From Tolypothrix sp. FACHB-123 (GTDB lineage Bacteria; Cyanobacteriota; Cyanobacteriia; Cyanobacteriales; Nostocaceae): DNA of 64,000 nt. The notes beneath the pieces are model-generated. The model ran no database searches, was not told where the DNA came from, and saw only the letters and a list, made by a program, of their open reading frames with translations. The position numbers and the translations under genes were made by a program. Within the stretch, counting starts at the first letter, position 1, and each line of letters opens with the position of its first letter. The stretch lies in contig NZ_JACJRE010000021.1 in the NCBI RefSeq assembly GCF_014697075.1, forward strand, positions 62,001 through 126,000, read 5' to 3'. Below are positions 37,414-47,017 of this stretch, piece after piece.

Positions 37414-39726
37414 CTATTGCCATTCCCTATCTTCAAGTTCCTTTTGGGGTAACAATAAAGTTGCTTCAATTTCTTGTCTAATCGCAGATGTCACCTCACA
37501 ATTGCTATTCAAGCAATCGAGAAGTAACTGATTGGCATCATAGTAGCGTTGCAGCACTTGCTGTTGCTGCTGACTAAATTGCCAATGGTGATTAATGTTA
37601 CGATAATTCATCACCGTCATTTTTAATTGTTCAATCCAAGCTGAAGAGTGTGCCTGCCACCATAGTTGAAATTTTTCTTGGTTTTGATTATGGTTTGGCA
37701 ATTGCTCCTGAAGCTGTTGCAGGGATTTATGGAGTCCAGCATCCAAAACAATGCTCAGAATGTTCGACAGAGCATCTCCACAGGCATGAGCATAGGCAAA
37801 ATCTTGGCTGCGGTCGATCGCACATTCCAGCAGCAAGTTATCTAACACGGCATCCAGAAGCATTCCCTGGTCGAGGGTACAGGCTAGGGTAAAGTGAGAA
37901 GCTATGTGAGGATTCCGGGCAAGAGCAAGGTAAAATGCACGGTTACTCGCAACTTTTGGTGGCGATGGGGTAGTCAGAGATTTCTGGCTTGCCCATGTCA
38001 AAAATTCTTGGAGGTACGGGTCTTGGGCAACTAGTGCATCAATGTGTTGCTTCATCAACTGCACCAGCCCGTCTGCACTCCGAAGCATGGCAGCTGTCAA
38101 CAAGAAGATTTCGCGCCAGTGAGGGTCAGTGATGTGACTGACTAATCCTGTCAGAGCTTGTTCTAATGCCTGTAGGTTATGGCTGGCAACGATTTTTCTC
38201 GCCGTGAAGTATTCTTGAAACACTAGATAAGAGAAGGAGAAAATTCCCCGCGCTCGTTCTGTCAGTAGCCCATGTTGAGCTTCGATGGCCTTTAGTACCG
38301 CTTCACTTTCTAATTGCAGTTCCTCTGGCTCCATTGAAACGTCAGGGAGATTCCGAATATAGTCACTGATGTATTGCTCAATCACCCGTTGCTCAAAGAA
38401 GTACTGACCCCCTTCAAAGGTTGCGGCGGCTATTTGACTTAATAACTTGAGCTTTTGTGGTAATAAAAATCCTCGGTAAACCTCATCCCGTTCCACGCCT
38501 CTAGCTTCATCCCATTTCCCCAAAAGAAGATCTAGCCCTTGCTTATAAAAATCAGTCCGCTTAGTGGGAAATTTTTCCTGACCGTGGAACACCCAGCAGG
38601 CTAGATGCAGAAATAGGGGTGTGATAACTAGTTGGCGAAATTGCCAGTTTTCGGGTAAGTCCAGCTTATGAATAAACTGAATGGACTGTTCTTGCCCATG
38701 TTGAGTATTTGTCTTAGTGAATGCCACAAACCATTTTCGAGCGAAGGCGCGGATTTGTTCAGAGGTAAACGGGGCAATCTCAACATCAGTAAAGCCCCGG
38801 AGGGTGAGCTTTTTAGCCGCCGTTCGACAGGCCGCTACAAACCGATTTTTGTGATATTTGTCAGAAAATCTGCGAATTTCTCTTAAGACAGCATTGCTTT
38901 CTTGGTTAAGAACTTCATCCATCCCATCGAACAATAGCAATACTCTGCCTTTCTCAAGCAAGGTTTCAATCACAGATTCTTCTGTAATTCCAGACGTAAC
39001 AAATTCCTGGCGGATGTAGTGTAAGAGGCTGAACTCGCCACTTACCCTAGATTCTTCCGCAAAATTCCTCAATACGATGAAAACAGGAACTTGGTTGCCT
39101 GCAAATGCGCCTTGGTTGCACTGAATAGCAAGATGTTGCAAGAAGGTGGTTTTACCTACTCCCGGTTTACCCAGCACCCTGAGCTTGGAGTAAGTTTCGA
39201 CTGCCCGCATACCCGGTATTTGTTTCTGTTCAACTTCCCCTAAGCCAAAACGGTCAAATTCAGTTGGTTCAAGGTTTTGCAGGTTAGATATATCTAACCA
39301 CTGTTGACTGGGGATGTCTTCTAGAATATTGACATCAATATATATATCATCGAGCGCAACGGGATGACCCATATCTAATAACTGCAATATCCCGCATTGG
39401 TCTTGAATTTTGTCCTGACGTTGCGATCGCACTTGTTGCACTAAGACATCAATATCTAAGACAGGAGGCTGGGCAATTTCTGTGGGATCAAAGAATTCGT
39501 CCGGTGGATCGGCAGCAATCTCCCGCCAATTCAATTCCAATATGGAACAAATTTCTAAAAAAATATGACGCTCAACCGGACGCCCAGAGAAAAACCGCCA
39601 AATAGGTTGTCTAGTCTTTAAGCCGACTTCTAACGCCAAATTTTCCTGAGTCCAACCTTTGCGGGCAAACGCTCTTTTAGCCTGTTGAATTCCAATCTGT
39701 GATGCTTGGAGCGATCGCCTGACCAT
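37414..39726 (-). CDS. XRE-HTH + NACHT NTPase, possible defence protein
   Basis: 770 residues. Order: N-terminal XRE-type HTH (about 12-60, RKGWTQENLALEVGLKTRQP), a linker region conserved in cyanobacterial NACHT proteins (ILQLLDMGHPVALDDIYIDV), NACHT domain with Walker A LGKPGVGKTTF (185-195), Walker B LLLFDGMDEV (263-272) and the CRTAA sensor, then a long helical C-terminus with SYLVFQEYFTARKIV and no recognised repeats. STAND-class switch ATPase. Related bacterial NACHT proteins protect against phages, so immunity is plausible, while the HTH suggests DNA binding. Monocistronic. Function is inferred only. Confidence 0.88.
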   Translation of the reverse strand: MVRRSLQASQIGIQQAKRAFARKGWTQENLALEVGLKTRQPIWRFFSGRPVERHIFLEICSILELNWREIAADPPDEFFDPTEIAQPPVLDIDVLVQQVRSQRQDKIQDQCGILQLLDMGHPVALDDIYIDVNILEDIPSQQWLDISNLQNLEPTEFDRFGLGEVEQKQIPGMRAVETYSKLRVLGKPGVGKTTFLQHLAIQCNQGAFAGNQVPVFIVLRNFAEESRVSGEFSLLHYIRQEFVTSGITEESVIETLLEKGRVLLLFDGMDEVLNQESNAVLREIRRFSDKYHKNRFVAACRTAAKKLTLRGFTDVEIAPFTSEQIRAFARKWFVAFTKTNTQHGQEQSIQFIHKLDLPENWQFRQLVITPLFLHLACWVFHGQEKFPTKRTDFYKQGLDLLLGKWDEARGVERDEVYRGFLLPQKLKLLSQIAAATFEGGQYFFEQRVIEQYISDYIRNLPDVSMEPEELQLESEAVLKAIEAQHGLLTERARGIFSFSYLVFQEYFTARKIVASHNLQALEQALTGLVSHITDPHWREIFLLTAAMLRSADGLVQLMKQHIDALVAQDPYLQEFLTWASQKSLTTPSPPKVASNRAFYLALARNPHIASHFTLACTLDQGMLLDAVLDNLLLECAIDRSQDFAYAHACGDALSNILSIVLDAGLHKSLQQLQEQLPNHNQNQEKFQLWWQAHSSAWIEQLKMTVMNYRNINHHWQFSQQQQQVLQRYYDANQLLLDCLNSNCEVTSAIRQEIEATLLLPQKELEDREWQ

Positions 39727-40299
39727 AAGACAAAAAACTCATATTAAAATTCAGATCTTAAATTTTTATGAATACCAAGGATTTTATACTTTTCCTTATG
39801 CTACATATTTTTTTCTCTAGTTAAATCATACATAAGTCAGAGTCCAAGGGGAATTAAAACCAAATATTTTAATTTTTGTAACAAATTCAAACACTATTTA
39901 CTCATCTTATACATCTCTAACCTTTGCCACACCCTCATCTCAAACACCGATTTGTCATGTTGGAAAAGTAAAGAGGTAGCGCTTCTCTATAAACACTAGT
40001 ACCGCTACGCGGAATTCAAAAGTCAAGTTTCGGCTTTGCTCAACCTTGACCCTGAGCGTAGTCGTTCTCCGAAGGAGTTCCCGAAGGGTAGGGTCAAAAG
40101 GTTAATAAATCAAGGCTTGTGACTGTTTGAAATGGTAGCTGTATTTACGCTGTGTTTTACTAATTAGCTCTTTAGAGCAATGACAGCAGATAGAAAGTCG
40201 ATTACTATAACCAGAAGTTGCAATATTACAAATATTTAAAACGAAGTTTTTACTAGTAATCATTGCTATTTGTGAACCTGATTCAAAAGCTGGCAATTT
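39727..40299. other. Intergenic region with a repeat element
   Basis: Divergent spacer between the NACHT and desaturase genes. About 39988-40100 is a GC-rich interspersed element (AGTACCGCTACGCGGAATTC, CTGAGCGTAGTCGTTCTCCG). The remainder is AT-rich and must hold both promoters. Confidence 0.55.
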
Positions 40300-41193
40300 A
40301 TGTTATCAAGGCAAGAAAATAAAATAGATATTTTAGGTAATATTCCTTTTATATCAATTCATATCAGTAGCCTATTAATTTTTTGGGTGGGTTTTAGTTG
40401 GGCTGCTCTCATTACCTGCTTCATTCTTTGGTTCATCAGGATGTTTGGAATCACAGCAGGATATCACCGTTATTTTTCACATCGCACTTATAAAACAACA
40501 CGTTGGTTTCAATTTATTCTTGCTGTTTTAGGTAATTCTTCAGCTCAGTTGGGCCCCCTATGGTGGGCAGCGCATCATCGCCATCACCACCGCAATGCAG
40601 ATACAGAACAGGATATTCATTCTCCGGTTGTTCATGGTTTGTGGTGGTCGCACATTGGTTGGGTGATGTCTCCTAAATATTCCCAAACAGACGAAAAGCA
40701 AGTCAGAGATTTTGCCAAATATCCAGAGTTGCGGTGGTTAAACCGTTTCCATATGATTGTTCCTATTGTGCTAGCAATCACTGTAACTGCCATTGGTATA
40801 GCGCTTCAATTGTGTATTCCTCAGCTAAAAACTACTGGGTTACAGATGCTTGTATGGGGATTTTGTTTAAGTACTTTGCTACTTTATCACACAACTTTTA
40901 CAATTAATTCCCTTGCTCATATCTTTGGTTATCGCCGTTTTAACACAACAGATAGTAGTTGCAATAATTGGTTTTTAGCTCTCATAACTCTCGGCGAAGG
41001 TTGGCATAATAATCATCATTATTATCCGGCTTCAGAACGGCAAGGTTTCTACTGGTGGGAAATAGATTGTACCCATTACATTCTCAAGCTACTTTCATGG
41101 CTGGGAATAGTTTGGGATTTAAAAACTCCTCCCCAAAAAATCTATGAACATTTGTCTTTAATTATCACACATCAAAGTTCTAAAACTCTCTAG
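40300..41193 (+). CDS. Fatty acyl desaturase (delta-9 type fold)
   Basis: Membrane di-iron desaturase, 297 residues, putting double bonds into acyl chains. The three histidine boxes are complete: HRYFSH (56-61), HHRHHH (92-97) and HNNHH (about 239-243), with WWSHIGW between. There are four membrane helices in two pairs. It differs from the standard cyanobacterial DesC sequence, so it may be a paralogue with other chain or headgroup preference. Whether acyl-CoA, acyl-ACP or lipid-linked chains are used cannot be told. Confidence 0.92.
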   Translation: MLSRQENKIDILGNIPFISIHISSLLIFWVGFSWAALITCFILWFIRMFGITAGYHRYFSHRTYKTTRWFQFILAVLGNSSAQLGPLWWAAHHRHHHRNADTEQDIHSPVVHGLWWSHIGWVMSPKYSQTDEKQVRDFAKYPELRWLNRFHMIVPIVLAITVTAIGIALQLCIPQLKTTGLQMLVWGFCLSTLLLYHTTFTINSLAHIFGYRRFNTTDSSCNNWFLALITLGEGWHNNHHYYPASERQGFYWWEIDCTHYILKLLSWLGIVWDLKTPPQKIYEHLSLIITHQSSKTL

Positions 41194-41837
41194 CAAATCT
41201 CAAAATATTTTTTGGCTGAACAATTGAGAGTAAAGTTGTTACGATTGCTGTCTCTGGCTTCAACAATAGTCAGCCAGCAGTCGAGGAAATAATTCCCTGC
41301 CCTTCACAGTATTATTTGAGAATCTGAGAGACAAAACAAACTCAAATATTACAAACACACTTAAACCTTTTATCCAGCAAAGCCAACCCCTGCTGTTTGA
41401 AATCAGCTAATCACCAGAAAATCACACAACCAAACATGAAAATCTCTTTCCCCTAGCCCCTAGCCCCTAGCCCTTATTTTCCAGTTAGGTTTAAGGAAAA
41501 TTTGAATAGCCTAAAATTTGGATATTTTGCACTGATAAATTATTTTTTTAAAAATAGCCTACCATTAGACGGAACTAAAATTATCTTTTAAGCAATACAA
41601 TAGTAGTAAGGCTAAAAATATTTGTTTCAGAAATAGCTTCAATAGCTTGAAAACAAGTAAATTAAAAATGTATCTTTAGAAATACATCTTTTGAGTTTAT
41701 TTATTTTTAAATAACAAAGTCAACAAAGGCATTATCCGATAAATAGGTAGATAAATTATATTTTTGGTGGAAATAATCTTGTCTAAAACTGACAGCAATT
41801 CTGGCTATAACAAATAACAATAAACTAAAAGGAAAAA
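41194..41837. other. Intergenic region before the photoprotection-like island
   Basis: About 640 AT-rich bases with a CCCCTAG heptamer array at 41452-41475. No frame or RNA is recognised. The promoter of the downstream gene run should lie in its right half. Confidence 0.5.
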
Positions 41838-42035
41838 ATGCCAAGACTCGTAGGACAACGCTCTAATACTGGAGCAAACATCACCGTTATCATCATCTTG
41901 CTCGCTATCTTTGGGGTACTCCTCGAATACTTTGGCTGGATTGATGTTGTTGCTGGCTTTGGTCGAGAGGGAAGATATTTTCAGCTAAAAAGTCAGCCAA
42001 CTAACGAACAAGTGACTGGACAACCCAATCAATAA
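41838..42035 (+). CDS. Small single-helix membrane protein
   Basis: 65 residues, start supported by AAAAGGAAAAA before the ATG. One hydrophobic helix (about 14-35, ANITVIIILLAIFGVLLEYFG) and a polar C-terminus. No family recognised. It lies 16 bases before the PRC-barrel gene, so the two are surely co-transcribed. Confidence 0.75.
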   Translation: MPRLVGQRSNTGANITVIIILLAIFGVLLEYFGWIDVVAGFGREGRYFQLKSQPTNEQVTGQPNQ

Positions 42036-42051
42036 AAACTGCGAGGAATAA

Positions 42052-43707
42052 ATGCGTAAAGGTAGTGATATTATCGATAAAGTTGTCGTCACATACGACG
42101 CGGGTAAAAAAATTGAACGAATTCAAGATTTAATTTTCGATCAAAATCGCAATCAAATTTTGGGCTTTTTAGTTGAAGAGAAGGGACTGTTTCGGGATGC
42201 AAAAGTGATTCCTCTGCAAGAGGTGCGAGCTATAGGGTTAGATGCGATCGTCGTTAACTCGAAAGCATCTGTTGTTGAGGCACATCTTGTGCCGGCAATT
42301 AAAGAGATTTTGCACCATAATATCGTGCTGAGAGGCACGAGAATTCTCACCACTGAGGGACTGGATCTTGGCGGACTGGTTGATTTGTTCTTTGATGAGC
42401 ATAGTGGGTTGGTGGAAGGATACGAAGTTTCAGGTGGTGTGTTTGCCGATGTTTACTCTGGGCGATCGTTTGTTCCTGCTCCCGAAACGCTGAAAATTGG
42501 TGCCGATGTTGCTTTTGTGCCTCCAGAAACTGCTCAAATGATGGCAGAACAGGTTGGTGGTATCCAAGGAGCCGTTAACGCAACCGAAGATAAATTCCAA
42601 GACTCGGCTGAGACTGCTAACCGCAGACTGCAAACAGCAGTTCAAACCGTAAATCAGCAACTGCAAAGTTCGGTAGAGAACGTGAACCGTAGCCTACAAC
42701 AAGCAAGGCAGAATGCAGGTGAGCAATTGCAGAATGCAACTGATGCTACTAGCAGCAAACTGCAAGACCTAAATCGAGATGCGACTGCTTCGCTGACAAA
42801 TAATCTGATTGATCCTGGGGAGCAAAAGGTATATGTGATTGGCAAGCACGTTGAGGAGGATGTGCGGACTCCAGACGGAAATATATTGCTACTGCAAGGG
42901 CAGGAAGTCACCCTAGTTGATGCAGAATCAGCCGATCGCATGGGTATCCTCGATCAACTCTATCGAGCCACCGGTGGCAGTCTCACTGCAAACATCAGCC
43001 GCAATATGCAAGCAGCAATCCAATCTACTAGCAATCAAATTGGGAACGCAACTCAAAGTAGCGTCGCTAATCTGCGTCACTCAGTTGATGGGGTGGCTGC
43101 ACAGGTAGCGATCCTACAAGCAAAAGGGCGCAGAGTCTTGCAAACAGTGCGTGCTAACGACGGCTTAATTATTGCCGCATCTGGGCAAATTGTGACCGAA
43201 TCCGTTCTCGATCGTACCCAGGCTTACGGTAAAGAATTAGAATTACTCAACGCTGCTGGTCTACATTTGGCAACCGCAGCCCGTTCTAGCGCTAATGACA
43301 CTTGGTTAGAAACCAAAGTTCAACTGCGCGACGGAGCAAGTGTCGCCCAAAAGAACCTCAACAGTTTCTGGCAAGCCTTGAAAAAGCAGTCTGAAAAGCT
43401 ACAAGGACGCAGTACAAGGGCAATGAAGAAGCAACGAATTGAACAAGCATTGGGTCGTCCAGTTACCCGTGTCATCCTTGATCCAGAAGACAATGTGATT
43501 CTGAATGTGGGCGAACTGATTACCCATCGTGCCGTCCGTCAAGCTGAAGAAAGTGGAATTTTGAATATCTTGTTGAGTTCAGTTTATACTAAGGAGCCAG
43601 AAATCTCTGACAAGGAGTTACGTGCATCAGAACAAGGAATGGCAGCTTTGGCGCATCATGGTAATGGGCGATCGCAACTTGAATCTAAATCCATCTTGGT
43701 CAACTAA
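42052..43707 (+). CDS. PRC-barrel protein with coiled-coil insert
   Basis: 551 residues. Two PRC-barrel units lead (about 1-75, [20 protein letters not shown]...; about 85-165, [20 protein letters not shown]). A Gln/Asn-rich helical stretch of about 75 residues follows ([18 protein letters not shown]), then three more small barrel-like segments ([54 protein letters not shown]). PRC-barrels occur in photosynthetic reaction-centre H subunit and RimM and usually mediate assembly. No signal or membrane helix. GAGGAATAA precedes the start. Role unknown; scaffold is a guess. Confidence 0.87.
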   Translation: MRKGSDIIDKVVVTYDAGKKIERIQDLIFDQNRNQILGFLVEEKGLFRDAKVIPLQEVRAIGLDAIVVNSKASVVEAHLVPAIKEILHHNIVLRGTRILTTEGLDLGGLVDLFFDEHSGLVEGYEVSGGVFADVYSGRSFVPAPETLKIGADVAFVPPETAQMMAEQVGGIQGAVNATEDKFQDSAETANRRLQTAVQTVNQQLQSSVENVNRSLQQARQNAGEQLQNATDATSSKLQDLNRDATASLTNNLIDPGEQKVYVIGKHVEEDVRTPDGNILLLQGQEVTLVDAESADRMGILDQLYRATGGSLTANISRNMQAAIQSTSNQIGNATQSSVANLRHSVDGVAAQVAILQAKGRRVLQTVRANDGLIIAASGQIVTESVLDRTQAYGKELELLNAAGLHLATAARSSANDTWLETKVQLRDGASVAQKNLNSFWQALKKQSEKLQGRSTRAMKKQRIEQALGRPVTRVILDPEDNVILNVGELITHRAVRQAEESGILNILLSSVYTKEPEISDKELRASEQGMAALAHHGNGRSQLESKSILVN

Positions 43708-43818
43708 TACTAGACTTTAACACCTGAGCTATCCTGCCACACAGAGGTGTTAATTTCCGCATCTAAGCTAAATTGCCTTAGTGTTGATCGACTAAAGCTA
43801 TCAGGAGTTTAGGCAACA

Positions 43819-44064
43819 ATGTATAAACCAATCCTAGAAAAAGACGGGACTAAATTTGAGGGTGGAATTACTCTACAGTGGTATGTGGCAGTACATTCCC
43901 ACCCTTTAAATCAAAGAAATTATTCTTACGCGATCGCTATCGATAACGTATTCGAGCGCAACCCATCCCCCATTGCAGACTTTGACTCCTGCTTGTTTGG
44001 TTGTTATGAAACAGCCTATCAAGCACTGAATGCCGCAGTTGAGGAAGCAAATAAGATCGTGTAA
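43819..44064 (+). CDS. Small soluble protein, unknown
   Basis: 81 residues with a good ribosome site (CAGGAGTTT). Sequence such as GGITLQWYVAVHSHPLNQRN and FGCYETAYQALNAAVEEAN suggests a compact alpha/beta fold. No family recognised. Lies between the PRC-barrel and pentapeptide genes on the same strand. Confidence 0.7.
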   Translation: MYKPILEKDGTKFEGGITLQWYVAVHSHPLNQRNYSYAIAIDNVFERNPSPIADFDSCLFGCYETAYQALNAAVEEANKIV

Positions 44065-44191
44065 CTGTTTTTGCTACACAACCTAACAAGATGCGATCGC
44101 AAAGAGTAAACTGCTGCTGCCACAATGATACATTGTGAGTTATAATGGAAATATAAACAGCGACAACGCTACAAGTTGCGAGGCAACCAAT

Positions 44192-44479
44192 ATGGATGCC
44201 AAGGAAGTTTTAAGACGATATGCTGCCGGAGAAAGAAATTTTAGACAAGCAGACTGGAGAGGAATAAATTTAGCTAAAGCAATTTTGAGTGGTGTAGATC
44301 TGACTGGGGCACATTTGCATAATGCAGACTTGAGCAACTCAGATTTAAGCAGTGCTAATCTCAACTGGGCTGGACTAAAAGGAGCCAATTTCAGAGGTGC
44401 TAATCTCCGGGGAGCAAAAATGCCTGATGGCAGAACACACAACGACCTCTTAGAGTCTGCCAATTATTTCTCTAGCTAA
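44192..44479 (+). CDS. Short pentapeptide-repeat protein
   Basis: 95 residues from the ATG at 44192, preceded by GCGAGG; a GTG at 44135 would add 19 unlike residues. It begins MDAKEVLRRYAAGERNF and then runs of A(D/N)Lxx pentapeptides (DLTGAHLHNADLSNSDLSSA) forming about three coils of a right-handed beta helix. The LRRYAxGERNF head also occurs in the pentapeptide protein at 62877-63572. Function unknown. Confidence 0.8.
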   Translation: MDAKEVLRRYAAGERNFRQADWRGINLAKAILSGVDLTGAHLHNADLSNSDLSSANLNWAGLKGANFRGANLRGAKMPDGRTHNDLLESANYFSS

Positions 44480-44561
44480 GACTGGACAATAAATTTGCTA
44501 TTGGTGAGCAGTGCCTTGAGATTAACGGTACTGCTCATCGCTAGATATTAAAGATGATTTT

Positions 44562-44650
44562 TCATGTCGTAGTTAACTAAATAAACCAAGAAATAGAACA
44601 GCGCCAAGTCATGCTTGAGGACAACGGATGTAGTTCATTGCAGCAGTTCT
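44562..44650 (+). pseudogene. Decayed short coding remnant, copy 1
   Basis: This stretch matches 46203-46295 over about 85 bases (shared blocks TTTTCATGT, GTTAAC, AAATAA, GTCATGCT). In one frame both read a similar broken peptide (VN-[stop or Q]-I..EI.QQ..VML...GC), with different stop codons. They look like two decayed copies of one small gene or domain, which I cannot identify. Confidence 0.4.
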
Positions 44651-44688
44651 CAATATACGCCTAATTTAAATCTTTCAGGAGTTTGTAA

Positions 44689-45174
44689 ATGAGTATTATT
44701 ACCAAGATGATTCTAAATGCAGATGCAGAGGTTCGCTATCTCACTCCTGGAGAATTAGACCAGATTAATATCTTTGTTAAGAGCAGTCAGCGCCGTTTGC
44801 ACCTTGTAGAAGCTTTAACTCAAAGTCGCGCAACTATTGTTAAGCAAGCTGGAAAGGACATATTTCAGAGGTTTCCACGCCTTGTTGCTCCAGGTGGCAA
44901 TGCCTATGGCGAAAATATGACTGCCACCTGCTTGCGGGATATGGATTACTATCTACGGTTGATTACTTACAGCGTAGCGGCTGGAGATACTACGCCAATT
45001 CAAGAGATCGGGATTGTTGGTGTGCGGCAAATGTACAGATCTCTCGGCACCCCAATTGATGCGGTTGCTGAAAGTGTCCGTGCAATGAAAAACATCACTA
45101 TCTCAATGTTATCTGCAGAAGATGCAAGCGAAGTTGGTACTTACTTCGACTACCTAATTACTAATCTCCAATAG
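44689..45174 (+). CDS. Allophycocyanin alpha-subunit paralogue (ApcA2-like)
   Basis: 161 residues, the normal ApcA length, start supported by CAGGAGTTTG. The bilin-binding Cys81 is in [15 protein letters not shown], and [21 protein letters not shown] and [19 protein letters not shown] are strongly ApcA-like. Elsewhere it differs from core ApcA ([32 protein letters not shown]). No apcB or core-linker gene is adjacent, so it is an isolated paralogue, perhaps replacing ApcA under stress. It shares a gene neighbourhood with an OCP. Terminator at 45180. Confidence 0.9.
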   Translation: MSIITKMILNADAEVRYLTPGELDQINIFVKSSQRRLHLVEALTQSRATIVKQAGKDIFQRFPRLVAPGGNAYGENMTATCLRDMDYYLRLITYSVAAGDTTPIQEIGIVGVRQMYRSLGTPIDAVAESVRAMKNITISMLSAEDASEVGTYFDYLITNLQ

Positions 45175-45667
45175 GCGTCCCTGAAAAAGGGGCTAAGATT
45201 CTTTTTAATTCCCCCTTTTTCAGGCTACGGTGTACACACGGGTGCTGTGGTTTTATCCCCCTAAATCCTCCTTCAAAAAGCAGAGCTGTTTCATTCCCTA
45301 AAAGGACTGAAACAGCTTTGCCTTAAAAAAGGGGGTAGGGGGATAAATCAGTGTTAAAATACAGCCAAAAACTTTTCAAACAACCTCTAAAAATATTTGA
45401 TATATCACCTGAGATTTGAAAAACATCCTCTTAAATTGGGAAATTTTATTAAAAAAATTTATTTGGGATTTTAGCGATAAATATTTTGTATTTACTAAAG
45501 CATAATTTGACAGAATATATTTTAAATTTATTTCAAATTAATTGTGACTTTTTACTACAAATCAGACAAATTATACGCTATTCAAACAGTTGCTTAAACA
45601 TGATTTATGACAACAGGGTGTCATACTAAACCTTGTACACAGATTTCACGCTCCCCAGGTAAAACAC
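45175..45667. other. Intergenic region with a large inverted repeat
   Basis: Besides the terminator, 45252-45347 forms an imperfect 95-base inverted repeat: TTATCCCCCTA pairs with TAGGGGGATAA and AAGCAGAGCTGTTTCA with TGAAACAGCTTTG. This type is common between cyanobacterial genes. The part from 45360 to the fasciclin gene is AT-rich and probably holds its promoter. Confidence 0.6.
45180..45224 (+). terminator. Long hairpin after the ApcA-like gene
   Basis: CCTGAAAAAGGGG (45180-45192) pairs with CCCCTTTTTCAGG (45212-45224), six bases after the stop codon. The stem is strong with a 19-base loop. It could also be a dispersed element. Confidence 0.6.
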
Positions 45668-46069
45668 ATGGCTGATATTGTTGATACTGCTATTAATGCT
45701 GGTTCTTTCAGTACCCTAGTAGCTGCGGTCAAAGCTGCTGGTCTAGTAGATACTCTTAAAGGAACTGGGCCATTCACCGTCTTTGCACCCACAGATGAAG
45801 CGTTTGCCAAGCTTGCTAAAGGTACAGTAGACGCATTGCTTCAAGACATTCCCAAGCTCAAAAAAATCCTGACCTATCATGTTGTTTCCGGCAAAGTGAT
45901 GGCGGCGGATGTGGTGAAGCTGAAATCAGCTAAAACCGTTGAAGGTGAAGATGTGAAAATTGACGCTTCTAAAGGTGTCAAGATAAACAATGCCACAGTC
46001 ACAACACCAGATGTTGCTGCTGATAATGGTGTAATCCACATCATTGATACAGTGTTAATTCCTGCATAA
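45668..46069 (+). CDS. Fasciclin-domain protein
   Basis: 133 residues, one complete FAS1 domain: [33 protein letters not shown] (H1-like box), [15 protein letters not shown] and [13 protein letters not shown] (H2-like box). It lacks a signal peptide, unlike most secreted fasciclins, but such short cytoplasmic forms are common in cyanobacteria. FAS1 domains mediate adhesion or bind small ligands, and some cyanobacterial members respond to light or oxidative stress. Single gene with its own terminator. Confidence 0.92.
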   Translation: MADIVDTAINAGSFSTLVAAVKAAGLVDTLKGTGPFTVFAPTDEAFAKLAKGTVDALLQDIPKLKKILTYHVVSGKVMAADVVKLKSAKTVEGEDVKIDASKGVKINNATVTTPDVAADNGVIHIIDTVLIPA

Positions 46070-46099
46070 GCAACCGCTTAAATAGGAAATAGTATTTAT

Positions 46100-46140
46100 A
46101 GGGCGGTGACTATTTCTATTTATAGTCACCGCCCTATTAT
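46100..46140 (+). terminator. Perfect 14-bp terminator hairpin after fasciclin gene
   Basis: AGGGCGGTGACTAT (46100-46113) and ATAGTCACCGCCCT (46122-46135) pair perfectly around an eight-base loop, 31 bases after the stop codon. Confidence 0.8.
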
Positions 46141-46202
46141 TGTCTGGATATTTTTTAGTAAAAGAATCTTGAAATAATTAATCTCTAAAACTTTTTTTAC
46201 TT

Positions 46203-46295
46203 TTCATGTTGAAGTTAACCAAATAACCCCGGAAATCAAACAGCAACTTGTCATGCTGTAAGAGACAGGATGCTATATTCTTGCTCTCTAACAGT
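46203..46295 (+). pseudogene. Decayed short coding remnant, copy 2
   Basis: Partner of 44562-44650. The frame reads FHVEVNQITPEIKQQLVML, then a stop, then ETGCYILAL, then another stop. No family recognised. It lies upstream of the response-regulator gene as copy 1 lies upstream of the ApcA-like gene. Confidence 0.4.
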
Positions 46296-46363
46296 TCACT
46301 CCTTTAAGGAATTACTGAGGATTTTTAGCACTCGTTGCACATGAAATCTCAATTGGTGTAGCT

Positions 46364-46879
46364 ATGTATCCAAGTAATAGATTTCTTAATAATCTTTCAT
46401 CCCTCCAAGGGCTGCAAGTACTCATCGTAGACAATAATGTCGATTGCTGCGATTTGATAACGATCCTGCTGCAACTCTATGGTGTTGAGGTACAACAAGC
46501 GTTTTCAGCCCCGCAAGCTCTGGAGATATTTGAGCAATGGCAACCTTATATAGTCGTGAGTGACATTAGCTTGCCCAAGGAAGATGGCTATGCCCTGATT
46601 CAAAAAGTCAAAAGCAAAGCGAAAGAGCGAGGGCAAGTAGTGTTAGCCATTGCTGTGACAGGCTACGCCGATGAAAAGATGTGTGAACGGGCTTTGTCTG
46701 GTGGGTTTGACCTATGGTTTACCAAACCCTTAGATATTGATGAATTCGTCGCTGTGCTTGCCTGTTTAGCTGTTTGCCAACAGTCATCATATGCGATCGC
46801 GCAACGGATTTTGGATCATGTTCCTAAATATGGTGATTTAAGTCTTGAACAGCAGTTAGAAGCGTCAGTTTCAAGCTAG
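46364..46879 (+). CDS. Single-domain response regulator
   Basis: 171 residues with one receiver domain and no output domain. The phospho-acceptor is Asp67 in VVSDISLPKEDGY; Thr/Lys switch residues are in AIAVTGYAD and WFTKPLD. The usual acidic pair is VDNN rather than VDDN, a common variant. The short C-terminal extension has no known domain. It could act by protein contact, like CheY/Rcp1 types. No cognate kinase is adjacent. It lies 138 bases before the OCP gene, suggesting but not proving a tie. Confidence 0.88.
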   Translation: MYPSNRFLNNLSSLQGLQVLIVDNNVDCCDLITILLQLYGVEVQQAFSAPQALEIFEQWQPYIVVSDISLPKEDGYALIQKVKSKAKERGQVVLAIAVTGYADEKMCERALSGGFDLWFTKPLDIDEFVAVLACLAVCQQSSYAIAQRILDHVPKYGDLSLEQQLEASVSS

Positions 46880-47017
46880 TCAATCACAAGAATATCTCAC
46901 AACCAAACATGAAAATCTATCTTTCCTATGCCCAATGCCCAATGCCCATTTCAAGCTAGTATCACCATTTTTGAAACACTATCAATTAATGTAATTTCGT
47001 TCTGGAGATTTTAAAAA

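Noticed and set aside
40102-40296. 64-codon minus-strand frame upstream of the desaturase
   Set aside because: It has a few cysteines, but no ribosome site or recognisable motif, and it lies in a promoter region.
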